Part shown: one piece after another, positions 1 through 7,385 of the stretch | How positions within the stretch are numbered: the first letter of the stretch is position 1 | How the letters are laid out: each line of letters begins with the position of its first letter | NCBI GenBank assembly: GCA_022447335.1 | Contig: JAKVCF010000001.1 | Location: forward strand, 1 to 49,955 | Direction of reading: 5' to 3' | DNA length: 49,955 nucleotides | Source: Planctomycetota bacterium | Lineage (GTDB): Bacteria > Planctomycetota > UBA1135 | Made by a program: the position numbers and the translations under genes | The notes under the pieces: generated by a model | The model's input: the letters and a program-made list of their open reading frames with translations, nothing else | What the model was told of the DNA's origin: nothing | Databases searched by the model: none

Positions 1-128
1 ACGAAGTATCCGCTGGCGAGGATGACAACCTCTTCAGACCACGGGGGTAGCCCCAGCCCACACAGCAAGAGCAGGCCAAAGGTCGCCAGCGCTGGAGCGC
101 TTGCTATCACTTCGAGGACCATTTCCAA
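1..128 (-). CDS. DedA-family membrane protein, N-terminal fragment
   Basis: This reading frame enters from the left edge, so only about 42 N-terminal residues are visible. After a short start there is a hydrophobic helix (ALATFGLLLLCGLGLPPW) followed by EEVVILASGYF. That resembles the hairpin of DedA/SNARE-associated integral membrane proteins, where a hydrophobic segment runs into a P-x-E-x-x-L-x-x-x-G-type motif. DedA proteins are inner-membrane proteins linked to lipid flipping and membrane homeostasis. I chose the TTG at 126-128 because a TAGAAT box lies seven bases upstream. An in-frame ATG follows at 120-122 and is an equally valid start on sequence alone. The gene is divergent from the FHA gene. 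The family call rests on a short stretch and is tentative. Confidence 0.5.
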   Translation of the reverse strand, partial: MEMVLEVIASAPALATFGLLLLCGLGLPPWSEEVVILASGYF

Positions 129-135
129 GGCCAAG

Positions 136-141
136 ATTCTA
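136..141 (-). promoter_or_regulatory. -10-like box TAGAAT of the partial dedA gene
   Basis: TAGAAT on the minus strand, seven bases before an in-frame TTG. It matches the box-to-start spacing seen at many other genes in the window and would give a leaderless transcript. Confidence 0.4.
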
Positions 142-167
142 GGTCATGGATGCACCTTGGGCAGGGA

Positions 168-173
168 TACGAT
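168..173 (+). promoter_or_regulatory. -10-like box TACGAT of the FHA gene
   Basis: TACGAT lies eight bases upstream of GTG 182 and inside the longer ATG-146 version of the frame. It is the main argument for using the GTG start. Confidence 0.35.
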
Positions 174-181
174 GTCTCCCC

Positions 182-754
182 GTGAAACTGCGTCGCCGCG
201 ATTCAGGAGAAGAGACCGAACTCACGCCAGGTTTAGTGGTCGGCAGGCTCGCCGAATGCGGGCTGAAAATCCAGGATGGCAGCGTTTCGCGTCGGCATGC
301 CAAGCTCGAGCGACGCGGCGAGCAATGGTGGGTGGTCGACTTGGGCTCGTCGAATGGGACCTTGCGTAATGGAGAGCGCGGCCAGGAGTTTGAGCTGCGT
401 GGTGGCGACCTAGTCACATTTGGTGCGGTGGCCTTTGAGTTTGTCGTTACGCCGCCGACATCTGATTTTGGCGATGAAATCTCGATCGAAGACGATTCAG
501 CCCCGGAAGTGCACGCGTCTGAGTCCGCGGTTGAATCTGTCAGAGAGGCAGCCCCTGCGATCTCACATGCTGATCAGGAGCGTGCGCGTTTGCGTCAGGA
601 GCTCAAGCAGTCGAAGCGATCGAGTGGGCTTGGTGATTTGAGCCAGCTCAGTTTCGGCATGCAACTGCTGGTTGGTTTGTTAGCGATCGCTGTAGTTGCG
701 GTGGTTGTTCTTGGCGTCCGCTACTTGTCGGGTGCTATTACTTCGACTGCTTAG
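182..754 (+). CDS. FHA-domain protein with C-terminal membrane anchor
   Basis: From GTG 182 the protein is about 190 residues. The first 80 or so form a forkhead-associated domain, a phosphothreonine-peptide binding fold: GRLAECGLKIQDGSVSRRHA holds the conserved G-R and S-x-R-H, and LGSSNGTLRNG holds the G-S-x-N-G turn. An acidic, probably disordered linker follows, then one transmembrane segment near the C-terminus (MQLLVGLLAIAVVAVVVLGV). The FHA domain is therefore probably cytoplasmic and tail-anchored. An in-frame ATG at 146 adds 12 residues (MDAPWAGIRCLP) that are not FHA-like. I prefer GTG because of the TACGAT box and because FHA proteins commonly begin at the first strand. Its stop overlaps the convergent sulfatase stop. 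No cognate kinase gene is visible. Confidence 0.8.
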   Translation: MKLRRRDSGEETELTPGLVVGRLAECGLKIQDGSVSRRHAKLERRGEQWWVVDLGSSNGTLRNGERGQEFELRGGDLVTFGAVAFEFVVTPPTSDFGDEISIEDDSAPEVHASESAVESVREAAPAISHADQERARLRQELKQSKRSSGLGDLSQLSFGMQLLVGLLAIAVVAVVVLGVRYLSGAITSTA

Positions 755-2661
755 TCACGCCGAGTTGATAGCGCGGATTCGAATTCTCGCAGTAGCTTGT
801 CCTTGAGGCGTGGGATGTAGTTGCGGAAGGCACCGTCTAGCTTCGGGTGGTCGGTGCTCATGGCTCGCACGCGGTCGCGGTAGCCTCGCATAGTTTTTTC
901 GTTAAAGGTATTGCGCGATTGCTCCACCATAATCGCTTCGTCCAGTGCTTGCCAAGCAAGCAGGCGTACGAAGTAGTTGCTTTCGCTCAGGCCCGCATGT
1001 GTCAGCAGGAGGTTCCAGCACGAATGTAGTTGTTCACGCCGCTCCTGCTCTTGTTCGGCGGGCACTTGATGTGGCCAATGAATTCGGGCGATTGCCAATG
1101 CGACGCTGGTTCCTGGTTCATAGTCGCTCACGGCCGTATCGAAGAGAGGAGTTCCATGGCTACGCGCTATCTCCCAGTCGTGGAAGGCCTGCCACCAATG
1201 CACGATTGGGTCTTCATAGATTTTTGGGGCTCTATCCGGTGGGGCGTTGCCCAGCAGATAGGCTGCATGGAAGTGCGCCTGCTGAAACTTTGCTTGTCCT
1301 GCGGCAAGGGTTTTTGCGAAGAGATGTTCGGGGATGAATCCGAGATCTTGCGTTTCAATTACTTTGCGCATCAAGGCCTGGGCCAAAGATTCCATCGCCG
1401 GGACATCTTCGCCTCTCTCGTGGAGATCGTGAATCTCGTGTGGGTCATTCTGTAGGTCGAAAAGATCCGCGCGACCGCGGGGGCTGAACCAATAGTCACG
1501 AATTTCCTTCGGCGCATCAGGATTTTCGCGCGCGTACTCATACCAGGCGCGCGTGGTTGGAGTCACAAACTGGTAGTCCACGTGTGCGCCATGCGGGCGC
1601 GTAGCGTCGAGATTCCACAGATAGACGTAGCGCCCGTCCGTGATCACGCGGACTTCATCCATGCGCTCGTCCATGCGACCGCGATAGCCAAATAAATATT
1701 TTTTCTCAGGGCCATTAGCGGGGCCCATGAAGGGTATGCCGTGCATGCCTTCATCGGCGGCCACACCAGCTAGACTTAGGACAGTGGGACCTAAGTCCAC
1801 GAAAGCCACGAGGCGTTGTAGGAGCGCACCAGGTTCATAGCCCTTTGGCGCTAAGTGCTTCCATCGATCAGGAACCACCACGATTAAGGGAACGCGCTGT
1901 CCTGAGTCGCCCGGCCAGCGTTTATGGCGTGGCATGCCGGAGCCATGATCACCAAAGGCGAAGACGATTGTGTCTTTTTCTAGCCCGTCTTCACGTAGCT
2001 GTGCCAGCACCTGGCCCAAGCGCGCATCCATCTCGGTACCTTTGTCATACTCTTGCGCCCAATCCCTTCGTATCTCTGGCAAGTCGGGGTAGTAGGGGGG
2101 TAGATCGAAGGCATCCGGGTCGTGTTTTAGCTCATGGGGTCGCTTGCGGATTTGGCTCTCGTGCGAAACTGTGATGTTGAAGACGGCGAAGAAGGGCTGG
2201 CCTTCGGCGCGCTTGCGCCAATGTGCCGCGTTGCCGGACATGTCCCAAGTCCCTTTTGGTTTTGCGAGGTTGTAATCCTCTTTGCGGTTATTGGTGCAGA
2301 AGTAACCGGCTTCGCGCAGCAGCTGTGGAAAGAAGCGGACGCCTTCGGGGCACGCTAGCCGACTGCGGTGATGGTGTGCGCCTAGGCTGGTTGCGTAGCG
2401 GCCGGTAATCAGGGTTGTGCGAGCCGTCGAGCAGACGGGCGCATTGGACCAGCAACGTTCGTAGCGCACACCTCGTGCGGCCAGACTGTCAAGTACGGGA
2501 GTGTCGGCGTAGTCATCGCCGTAGCAGCCAAGTTGCGGTCCATGGTCCTCAAAGCTCAGCCAGAGGATGTTTGGGCGCTCCGGATCCGAAGTCGTGGATT
2601 CAGTTTCAGCAGGAGTCGATAGATTTTGCCAGAGCAGCAGGGCAGTGAGCAGCATCTGCAT
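751..2661 (-). CDS. secreted S1-family sulfatase
   Basis: A 636-residue protein with a short signal peptide (MQMLLTALLLWQN). The sulfatase (alkaline-phosphatase superfamily) domain starts at NILWLSFEDHG around residue 31. The formylglycine region is APVCSTARTTLITGRY, with the candidate Cys at residue 77. A second signature, FAFGDHGSGMPRHKR followed by RVPLIVVVP, is typical of N-sulfoglucosamine sulfohydrolase-like planctomycete sulfatases. The active-site core reads C-S-T-A-R where C-x-P-x-R is usual. The C-terminal 180 residues resemble the helical tail of this subgroup. Likely role: removing sulfate from sulfated polysaccharide outside the cytoplasm, substrate unknown. The start is supported by TAGGCT six bases upstream. 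The gene ends in a 4-base overlap with the FHA gene. Confidence 0.9.
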   Translation of the reverse strand: MQMLLTALLLWQNLSTPAETESTTSDPERPNILWLSFEDHGPQLGCYGDDYADTPVLDSLAARGVRYERCWSNAPVCSTARTTLITGRYATSLGAHHHRSRLACPEGVRFFPQLLREAGYFCTNNRKEDYNLAKPKGTWDMSGNAAHWRKRAEGQPFFAVFNITVSHESQIRKRPHELKHDPDAFDLPPYYPDLPEIRRDWAQEYDKGTEMDARLGQVLAQLREDGLEKDTIVFAFGDHGSGMPRHKRWPGDSGQRVPLIVVVPDRWKHLAPKGYEPGALLQRLVAFVDLGPTVLSLAGVAADEGMHGIPFMGPANGPEKKYLFGYRGRMDERMDEVRVITDGRYVYLWNLDATRPHGAHVDYQFVTPTTRAWYEYARENPDAPKEIRDYWFSPRGRADLFDLQNDPHEIHDLHERGEDVPAMESLAQALMRKVIETQDLGFIPEHLFAKTLAAGQAKFQQAHFHAAYLLGNAPPDRAPKIYEDPIVHWWQAFHDWEIARSHGTPLFDTAVSDYEPGTSVALAIARIHWPHQVPAEQEQERREQLHSCWNLLLTHAGLSESNYFVRLLAWQALDEAIMVEQSRNTFNEKTMRGYRDRVRAMSTDHPKLDGAFRNYIPRLKDKLLREFESALSTRRD

Positions 2662-2667
2662 GCTGCC

Positions 2668-2673
2668 AGCCTA
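2668..2673 (-). promoter_or_regulatory. -10-like box TAGGCT of the sulfatase gene
   Basis: TAGGCT on the minus strand, six bases before the sulfatase ATG. This spacing predicts a leaderless mRNA. Confidence 0.45.
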
Positions 2674-2690
2674 ACGCGGTCGCCCTGCGG

Positions 2691-3797
2691 TTATCCGCGT
2701 CGTTCGACAGCCTTCTGATAAGCCGCATAGGTGAGTTGAGCCGCGCGTTCCCAAGTGAACTCCTTGGATCGGCGCAACAGCACGGCGGCAGCATGCTTGC
2801 GCCACCAGTCTTCGGACACGATGCGCTCGATTCCTTCGGCGATCGAATCCACGCTGCGGGTGTTAACTAGCATGCCGGCATTGCCCGCCACCCAGGCTGG
2901 TGAGGTGCCTTCGCCTACTACGACGGGTGTGCCGCATGCCATGGCTTCGAGTACGGGCAGGCCGAAGCCTTCGTGAAGCGAAGGGTGAATTAGTGCGAGC
3001 GCGCCCTGATAGAGCGAGCGTAAGCGATCTTCTGACTCAGCGTGGGAGATCCAGGTGATGCGTTCGCGGTGGCGAGATTTCTCGAGTTGCTCCAGGAAAG
3101 GTTCGTGCTCCCAGCCGGGGCGACCAAGGATGACCCAGTCTGGTGCGAGGTCGCGATCCCAGCAAATTTCCAGCGCCTTTAGGATGCGTGGGTAGTTCTT
3201 GCGCGGTTCAATTGTGCTGACTGTCAGTAGGTATTCGTGCGGCACATGCTTCTCTTCCGGTGGGCAGAAGAAGGGGCTAACGCCGTGCGGCACCACGTGC
3301 ACATGCTGTGGGTTGAGGCCGAGGAGCTCTGCGTCGTGCAGGGTCAGGGCGGTTGGCACGAGCACTACATCAGCTTGGCCCATGTGACGTCGCACGCGAT
3401 CCAACAGACGCGATGTCTCCCAGCCATGGAAGGTTGGGTCGACGGCGAAGGCGGCGTCGTGCATGGTCATGACTGTCGCGCAGGACTTTGCCGATGGAAA
3501 GGTGAAGTCGGTCCAATGAAAGACGTCGACCTTGGCCGGATGTCGGCCAGCATCCATCCCTGGGATGTGATTGATCCAGCGCATTGCGCGACCTGGCAGC
3601 CAGCCGCGGTGCAGCCGATGACGATTGGCTTTTAGGCCTTCGGGAACCTTGCGCCCGCCGCGCCAGCTGGGCGCGAACATCTCTAGGTATGGGCCGTTCT
3701 CGAGTTGGGTCAGCGCTACACCAACCTCGCGGACGTAGCGGCCGATGCCAGCGTAGTCGAACAGAGCCGGGCGAATGTCGAAGCCAACCTTGAGCAT
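2691..3797 (-). CDS. GT4-family glycosyltransferase
   Basis: A 368-residue cytoplasmic GT-B-fold glycosyltransferase. The N-terminal Rossmann domain opens with KVGFDIRPALFDYAGIGRYV, the glycine-rich acceptor-side loop. The donor-binding half has VSTIEPRKNYPRILKA and the E-x7-E signature in SLHEGFGLPVLEAMACG, the hallmark of family GT4. It probably transfers a sugar from a nucleotide-sugar donor to an exopolysaccharide, O-antigen or lipid acceptor. Neither donor nor acceptor can be read from the sequence. It lies 29 bases upstream of the sulfatase on the same strand, but the sulfatase has its own promoter-like box. No other cell-surface sugar genes are adjacent. No -10-like box is seen at the usual spacing. 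Confidence 0.9.
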   Translation of the reverse strand: MLKVGFDIRPALFDYAGIGRYVREVGVALTQLENGPYLEMFAPSWRGGRKVPEGLKANRHRLHRGWLPGRAMRWINHIPGMDAGRHPAKVDVFHWTDFTFPSAKSCATVMTMHDAAFAVDPTFHGWETSRLLDRVRRHMGQADVVLVPTALTLHDAELLGLNPQHVHVVPHGVSPFFCPPEEKHVPHEYLLTVSTIEPRKNYPRILKALEICWDRDLAPDWVILGRPGWEHEPFLEQLEKSRHRERITWISHAESEDRLRSLYQGALALIHPSLHEGFGLPVLEAMACGTPVVVGEGTSPAWVAGNAGMLVNTRSVDSIAEGIERIVSEDWWRKHAAAVLLRRSKEFTWERAAQLTYAAYQKAVERRG

Positions 3798-3888
3798 GAT
3801 GCGCAGGGAAGACGCAGGAGCGCAGGGGATCTTGCGCTGCGTTTGCGGAAGCTTACCGGAGGGATGCCGTCTGCGTCAGGGAACCCGC

Positions 3889-3894
3889 TAGATT
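3889..3894 (+). promoter_or_regulatory. -10-like box TAGATT of the EEP-family gene
   Basis: TAGATT six bases upstream of ATG 3901, in the leaderless-type arrangement. Confidence 0.45.
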
Positions 3895-3900
3895 CAGGGC

Positions 3901-4737
3901 ATGCTTCACGCCCTTCTCCTACCCTGGTTCCTGCTCACCACGAACGGATGCAATGCCTTGCAAGCCAGCTCGAGCGCAGATCACGAGCTGAGTGTGATGA
4001 CTTTTAACATTCGCTATGGGACAGCGGCTGATGGCGAGCACGCCTGGCCGGCGCGTCGCGATCGGGTGGAGGAGCGCATCTTGAGCCAGATGCCAGACCT
4101 CTTGGCTATCCAGGAGGGACTCAATTTCCAGCTCAATGAACTGGCTGAAGCGCTCGCGGGATATCGCAAGTTGGGACAGCATCGGGGAGGTGGCAAAATT
4201 GGGGAGTTCTCCGGCCTTTATGTGCGTGAAGATCGCGTTGAGGTATTGAGCTGGGGCGAATTCTGGCTCTCGCCCACGCCTGGAGAGGTGGCGAGCCGCG
4301 GGTGGGACGCGGCTTTGCCGCGCATGGCGGTCTGGGCCGAAGTACAGCTTCGTTCGGGTGGCAGTGCGGTACGTGTGTATGGCACACATTTCGACCACCG
4401 AGGCGGTCAGGCTCGGTTGCAGTCGAGTGAGCTCATGCTGCGCGATGCCGCCGGGGCTCCGTGCGCCATTGCAATGGGCGACTTCAATGCCGGTGAGGAT
4501 AGTGCACCAGTGCAAGCCTTTTTCCGTGAGGGATGGAAGTCGGCAGTAGCGGTGATGTTGCCCAGCGATCCACGCGGCACTTTCAATGGCTTCCGTGATT
4601 CCACCGGTGGGCGGCGGATTGATCACATATTTTTTAGGGGCATCAAGCCGATCCAGGCCGACATTCTGGGCGGCCGTATGGGCGATCTATTCCCTAGCGA
4701 TCACGACGCAGTGGTCGCGCGTTTTTCGCTGGACTGA
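3901..4737 (+). CDS. exported endonuclease/exonuclease/phosphatase-family hydrolase
   Basis: A 278-residue protein with a hydrophobic N-terminus (MLHALLLPWFLLTTNGC) that is a signal peptide, possibly a weak lipobox at Cys17. The mature part is a complete EEP (DNase I-like) domain. MTFNIRYG carries the metal-site Asn, LAIQEG the metal-binding Glu, GTHFDHRG the catalytic His, MGDFNAG the Asp/Asn pair and SDHDAVVA the terminal Asp-His. This subgroup contains secreted phosphodiesterases and nucleases; the substrate cannot be assigned. Its stop TGA directly abuts the stop of the convergent CDF gene with no spacer, so no terminator fits between them. TAGATT upstream supports the ATG. Confidence 0.88.
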   Translation: MLHALLLPWFLLTTNGCNALQASSSADHELSVMTFNIRYGTAADGEHAWPARRDRVEERILSQMPDLLAIQEGLNFQLNELAEALAGYRKLGQHRGGGKIGEFSGLYVREDRVEVLSWGEFWLSPTPGEVASRGWDAALPRMAVWAEVQLRSGGSAVRVYGTHFDHRGGQARLQSSELMLRDAAGAPCAIAMGDFNAGEDSAPVQAFFREGWKSAVAVMLPSDPRGTFNGFRDSTGGRRIDHIFFRGIKPIQADILGGRMGDLFPSDHDAVVARFSLD

Positions 4738-5610
4738 TTACAGTGGATCGGCGTGCACAGTCACATGCGAGCGTGGCACTGCGCGCTTGATTGCTTCGCC
4801 GACATTTTCCGCTAGGTTGTGAGCTGCGACGAAGCTGGCGTTGCGCGGGATGTCGAGGTGGAGTTCGATGAAAAGCTCTGCTCCGGAACGTCGGGCACGC
4901 AGATCGTGGAAACCAGCAACCGCGGGAGCGAAGCCAAGAATCGTACTCAGTACAGCGGCTTCTTCAGTGGGATTCATACCCTTATCCATTAGCCCTTCAG
5001 TCGCTCCGGTGAAAACATTGCGTGCGGTGTTCAGAATTACCAGAGCGATGCCAAGGCCGACGACAAGGTCGGGCCAAGTCCATCCTGTCCAGGCAAAGAG
5101 CCCAAGGGCCAAGGCGGCGGCTAGGTGGGTGGCAAGATCGCTTGCGTAATGCGCGCTGTCCGCGTAGAGGGCTGGCGAGCCGGTTTCGTGGGCGACCTGG
5201 CGCAGTTGGCGGACCAGCCAGAGTGTGACCACTGAACTGCCGACCATGACGACGATGCCAATCGTGCTGGCCTGCAAGGTGTGCTCGGCTTCGATCGCAC
5301 GGTGGATGGTGTGATAAGCCAGCCCTAAGCCCGAAGTCAGGATCAGAATTGACTGTAGCAGGCTGGCCAGTGATTCCGCTTTACCGTGGCCAAAAGGGTG
5401 ATCGGCGTCAGCCGGGCGGGCTGCGGCGGTGACGGCCCAGAGCACCACCAATGAAGCTACGAGGTCCAGTAGAGAATCCACTGCCGAGCCCAGCACGCCC
5501 GAGCTGCCGCTAATCGCGAAAGTGGCTAGTTTGACCAGGCAGAGGCCGCTGGCCACCTTGACGGTGGTGCGGGCCATGCGGGTCTGGGCTGCGTCAGAAA
5601 CTTGTGACAT
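4738..5610 (-). CDS. cation diffusion facilitator (metal/H+ antiporter)
   Basis: A 290-residue CDF-family inner-membrane exporter of divalent metals (Zn, Fe, Mn or similar). Six hydrophobic segments occupy roughly residues 15-200. The first metal-site motif is in the helix DSLLDLVASLVVLW, the family signature ADHPFGHGKAESLA follows, and the second metal motif is ALYADSAHYASDLATH (D-x-x-H-x-x-S-D pattern). The C-terminal 85 residues are the cytoplasmic dimerisation domain with HDLRARRSG and IELHLDIP. Organisation matches FieF-like proteins. Metal specificity is uncertain because the TM2 motif is D-x-x-x-D here. The gene is divergent from 5661 with a 50-base gap and convergent with the EEP gene. 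Confidence 0.92.
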   Translation of the reverse strand: MSQVSDAAQTRMARTTVKVASGLCLVKLATFAISGSSGVLGSAVDSLLDLVASLVVLWAVTAAARPADADHPFGHGKAESLASLLQSILILTSGLGLAYHTIHRAIEAEHTLQASTIGIVVMVGSSVVTLWLVRQLRQVAHETGSPALYADSAHYASDLATHLAAALALGLFAWTGWTWPDLVVGLGIALVILNTARNVFTGATEGLMDKGMNPTEEAAVLSTILGFAPAVAGFHDLRARRSGAELFIELHLDIPRNASFVAAHNLAENVGEAIKRAVPRSHVTVHADPL

Positions 5611-5646
5611 GCGGAACGGCGCGGTAACCGATTGACGCGAACAGGA

Positions 5647-5652
5647 TACTCT
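5647..5652 (+). promoter_or_regulatory. -10-like box TACTCT of the gene at 5661
   Basis: TACTCT eight bases upstream of ATG 5661. A GAGCGGGA stretch between box and ATG could alternatively act as a weak ribosome-binding site. Confidence 0.4.
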
Positions 5653-5660
5653 GAGCGGGA

Positions 5661-7310
5661 ATGGCGCCGCTCACCTCCTCCGATCCGCGCCTTCCGCTCT
5701 GGGGCTGGCTGGTCCTGATCGGCGCACTGCTGGCGGTGTTCGCCGTAGTGCTTGACCCAGGGGAAGAGCCAAATCCCGAACCTTTCGGTTCGGGAGAGGA
5801 GGAGATTGCATCGATTTCTGAAGTCGGAGAAATCGACCGCCCCTTTGCCGATCCGGGTGAGATCCCGGCTCAGCCATGGGTGACCGATGTGCTGACGGTT
5901 GAGTTGCGCAGCCTCGGTGGCATTGAGTCCGAGCGTATCGCTCCCAAACGCGCAGGTTCGATGGAAGGGGCTATTCTCAACGAGAAGAAAGAGGGGATCG
6001 AAGGCGTGCGCATGACCATTGTGGGTGGGCCGCAGGATGGCTGGTCGACGGTATCGCGATCCGAAGGGCACTACCTCTTTCCCGAGTTGCTTCCGGGTAC
6101 GCACTTCGTGCGTCTTGAGGTGCCAGGATATGGCACGACGGTGCGTAGTCACCGCGTGCGTGGGAATGGTCGTAGTTGGCGAGACTTCCGGGTTGCGCCG
6201 GCGGTTGGGGTGGAGCTTGCGCTGCGTAATCACGAGAACGACCCGTTAGTCGGTGCGCGGATTTCTTACGGTCTCGACGATGGCGAAGTGTTGAGTGACG
6301 ATGATGGCATTGTGCGCATACCGCCGATGGTGGGCGGCGAGCGCGTGTTACTGACGGTTCGTGCCGAAGGCCATGTGCCAGTGCGGCAGGAGCTCAACCT
6401 ATTACTGCGTCCGGCGAATGCGCCGCCGATTGAAGTGCCGGCTTTGCCGAAGGGCTCGCGCGTGCTCGGCAAAGTTAGCTCTTGGCCAGGTGGCTCTTTC
6501 CCCGAGATCAGTGTGGTGCCGCGCAGCAATGCGATTGGAGCACACAAGGTGGCGTGGGAAACCTGGCAGGGAATCCGTGTCGAACCTGATGGCAGCTTTG
6601 TGCTCGAAAATCTACCAAGTTCACATCTGGTCGATATTCGAGCTTTTCATCCATCGGGGGTAACCGAACCACGGCTGCGTTCAGTGCGGCCGATGACACA
6701 CACGCCCACTCGTGTGCAATTTGTAATTAAGCGCGGACAAGGGCGTGTCGCTGGCAAAGTGACTGATCCACAAGGGAGGCCTTTGCCGCAGGCCACATTA
6801 GTTCTCGAGGCTTCTGACCCAGCGGCGATGCTCGGCGTGCTCTACCCGGGGCTAGACGAGGTGCCGTCGACTGCAATGCTGCCGGTACCGGCAGCATTGC
6901 GTCGCGAGCTTCGCGCACGAAGTGATGGTGGCTTTGACTTTGCGGTAGGGGATCACCCAGATGGAACTGGGGCGTTGGTTCTGACCGCCTCGGCGCCGGG
7001 CTATCAGGATCGAAGGATGCCGATTCGCCGTAGCTACACTGATTTGCACATTAAACTTTCGAGCGAAGATCGCTTGGCCAGTTTGCGGATTGATCCGGGT
7101 ACGCGCCCGCGGCTGCCACGAATAGAGTGGTATCTGGACGGCCGGCCGGTCGATGATATGGGCGGATTACAGGTGCAGCGTGCAGGAAAAGTGGAGACCT
7201 TGATTGGCCTTTCGACTGGGCTCTATGACGTGCTCGTGCGAGCTGGCACCGAGGTCTTGCGACATGATCGTGAATACCGCCTGGCGGGCTCCGCTGAGAT
7301 TGTTTTGTGA
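5661..7310 (+). CDS. membrane-anchored protein with carboxypeptidase-regulatory-like domains
   Basis: A 549-residue protein with one N-terminal transmembrane helix (LWGWLVLIGALLAVFAVVL) and no cleavable signal, so the rest is probably periplasmic. Two or more beta-sandwich repeats of the carboxypeptidase D regulatory-like type are visible. One is near residues 95-165 (GAILNEKKEGIEGVRMTIVG, then GHYLFPELLPGTHFVRLEV). A second is near residues 355-460 (GRVAGKVTDPQGRPLPQATL). Such domains are common in large planctomycete and Bacteroidetes surface proteins and probably bind or scaffold. No enzymatic motif is seen. The coding sequence holds a strong 9-bp hairpin at 5774 and a perfect 28-bp palindrome at 6873, both unusual in a gene body. 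Confidence 0.8.
   Translation: MAPLTSSDPRLPLWGWLVLIGALLAVFAVVLDPGEEPNPEPFGSGEEEIASISEVGEIDRPFADPGEIPAQPWVTDVLTVELRSLGGIESERIAPKRAGSMEGAILNEKKEGIEGVRMTIVGGPQDGWSTVSRSEGHYLFPELLPGTHFVRLEVPGYGTTVRSHRVRGNGRSWRDFRVAPAVGVELALRNHENDPLVGARISYGLDDGEVLSDDDGIVRIPPMVGGERVLLTVRAEGHVPVRQELNLLLRPANAPPIEVPALPKGSRVLGKVSSWPGGSFPEISVVPRSNAIGAHKVAWETWQGIRVEPDGSFVLENLPSSHLVDIRAFHPSGVTEPRLRSVRPMTHTPTRVQFVIKRGQGRVAGKVTDPQGRPLPQATLVLEASDPAAMLGVLYPGLDEVPSTAMLPVPAALRRELRARSDGGFDFAVGDHPDGTGALVLTASAPGYQDRRMPIRRSYTDLHIKLSSEDRLASLRIDPGTRPRLPRIEWYLDGRPVDDMGGLQVQRAGKVETLIGLSTGLYDVLVRAGTEVLRHDREYRLAGSAEIVL
5774..5795 (+). repeat. intragenic inverted repeat, 9-bp perfect stem
   Basis: TCCCGAACC and GGTTCGGGA flank a 4-base TTTC loop. 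It lies about 113 bases into the coding sequence of the gene at 5661 and encodes NPEPFGSG. No T-run follows, so it is not a classical terminator. It would form a stable mRNA hairpin early in the message. Confidence 0.7.
6873..6900. repeat. perfect 28-bp palindrome inside a coding region
   Basis: The half-site GCAATGCTGCCGGT is followed immediately by its exact reverse complement, ending at 6900. There is no spacer. It encodes AMLPVPAAL within the gene at 5661. Two-fold symmetry of this length is what a dimeric DNA-binding protein site or a cruciform would show. No function is known. Confidence 0.75.
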
Positions 7311-7344
7311 GTCATTGAGCCTTAACTACTCTTTCTTTCGCATT

Positions 7345-7365
7345 CCTCGGCGGGCCTCCGCGAGG
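7345..7365. repeat. imperfect inverted repeat upstream of hutH
   Basis: CCTCG-(G)-CGG and CCG-CGAGG pair around a 4-base loop with one bulged G. It ends eight bases before the hutH TAGAAT box, so it covers the -35 region. It could be an operator or the end of the preceding transcript. No T-tract follows. Confidence 0.3.
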
Positions 7366-7372
7366 AGATACC

Positions 7373-7378
7373 TAGAAT
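7373..7378 (+). promoter_or_regulatory. -10-like box TAGAAT of hutH
   Basis: TAGAAT seven bases before the hutH ATG. There is no purine-rich ribosome-binding site between box and start. Confidence 0.5.
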
Positions 7379-7385
7379 CCTCGTT

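Noticed and set aside
3919..4626. Antisense frame of 235 codons opposite the EEP-family gene
   Set aside because: The plus-strand gene has every catalytic motif. The antisense product is low-complexity and unrecognisable.
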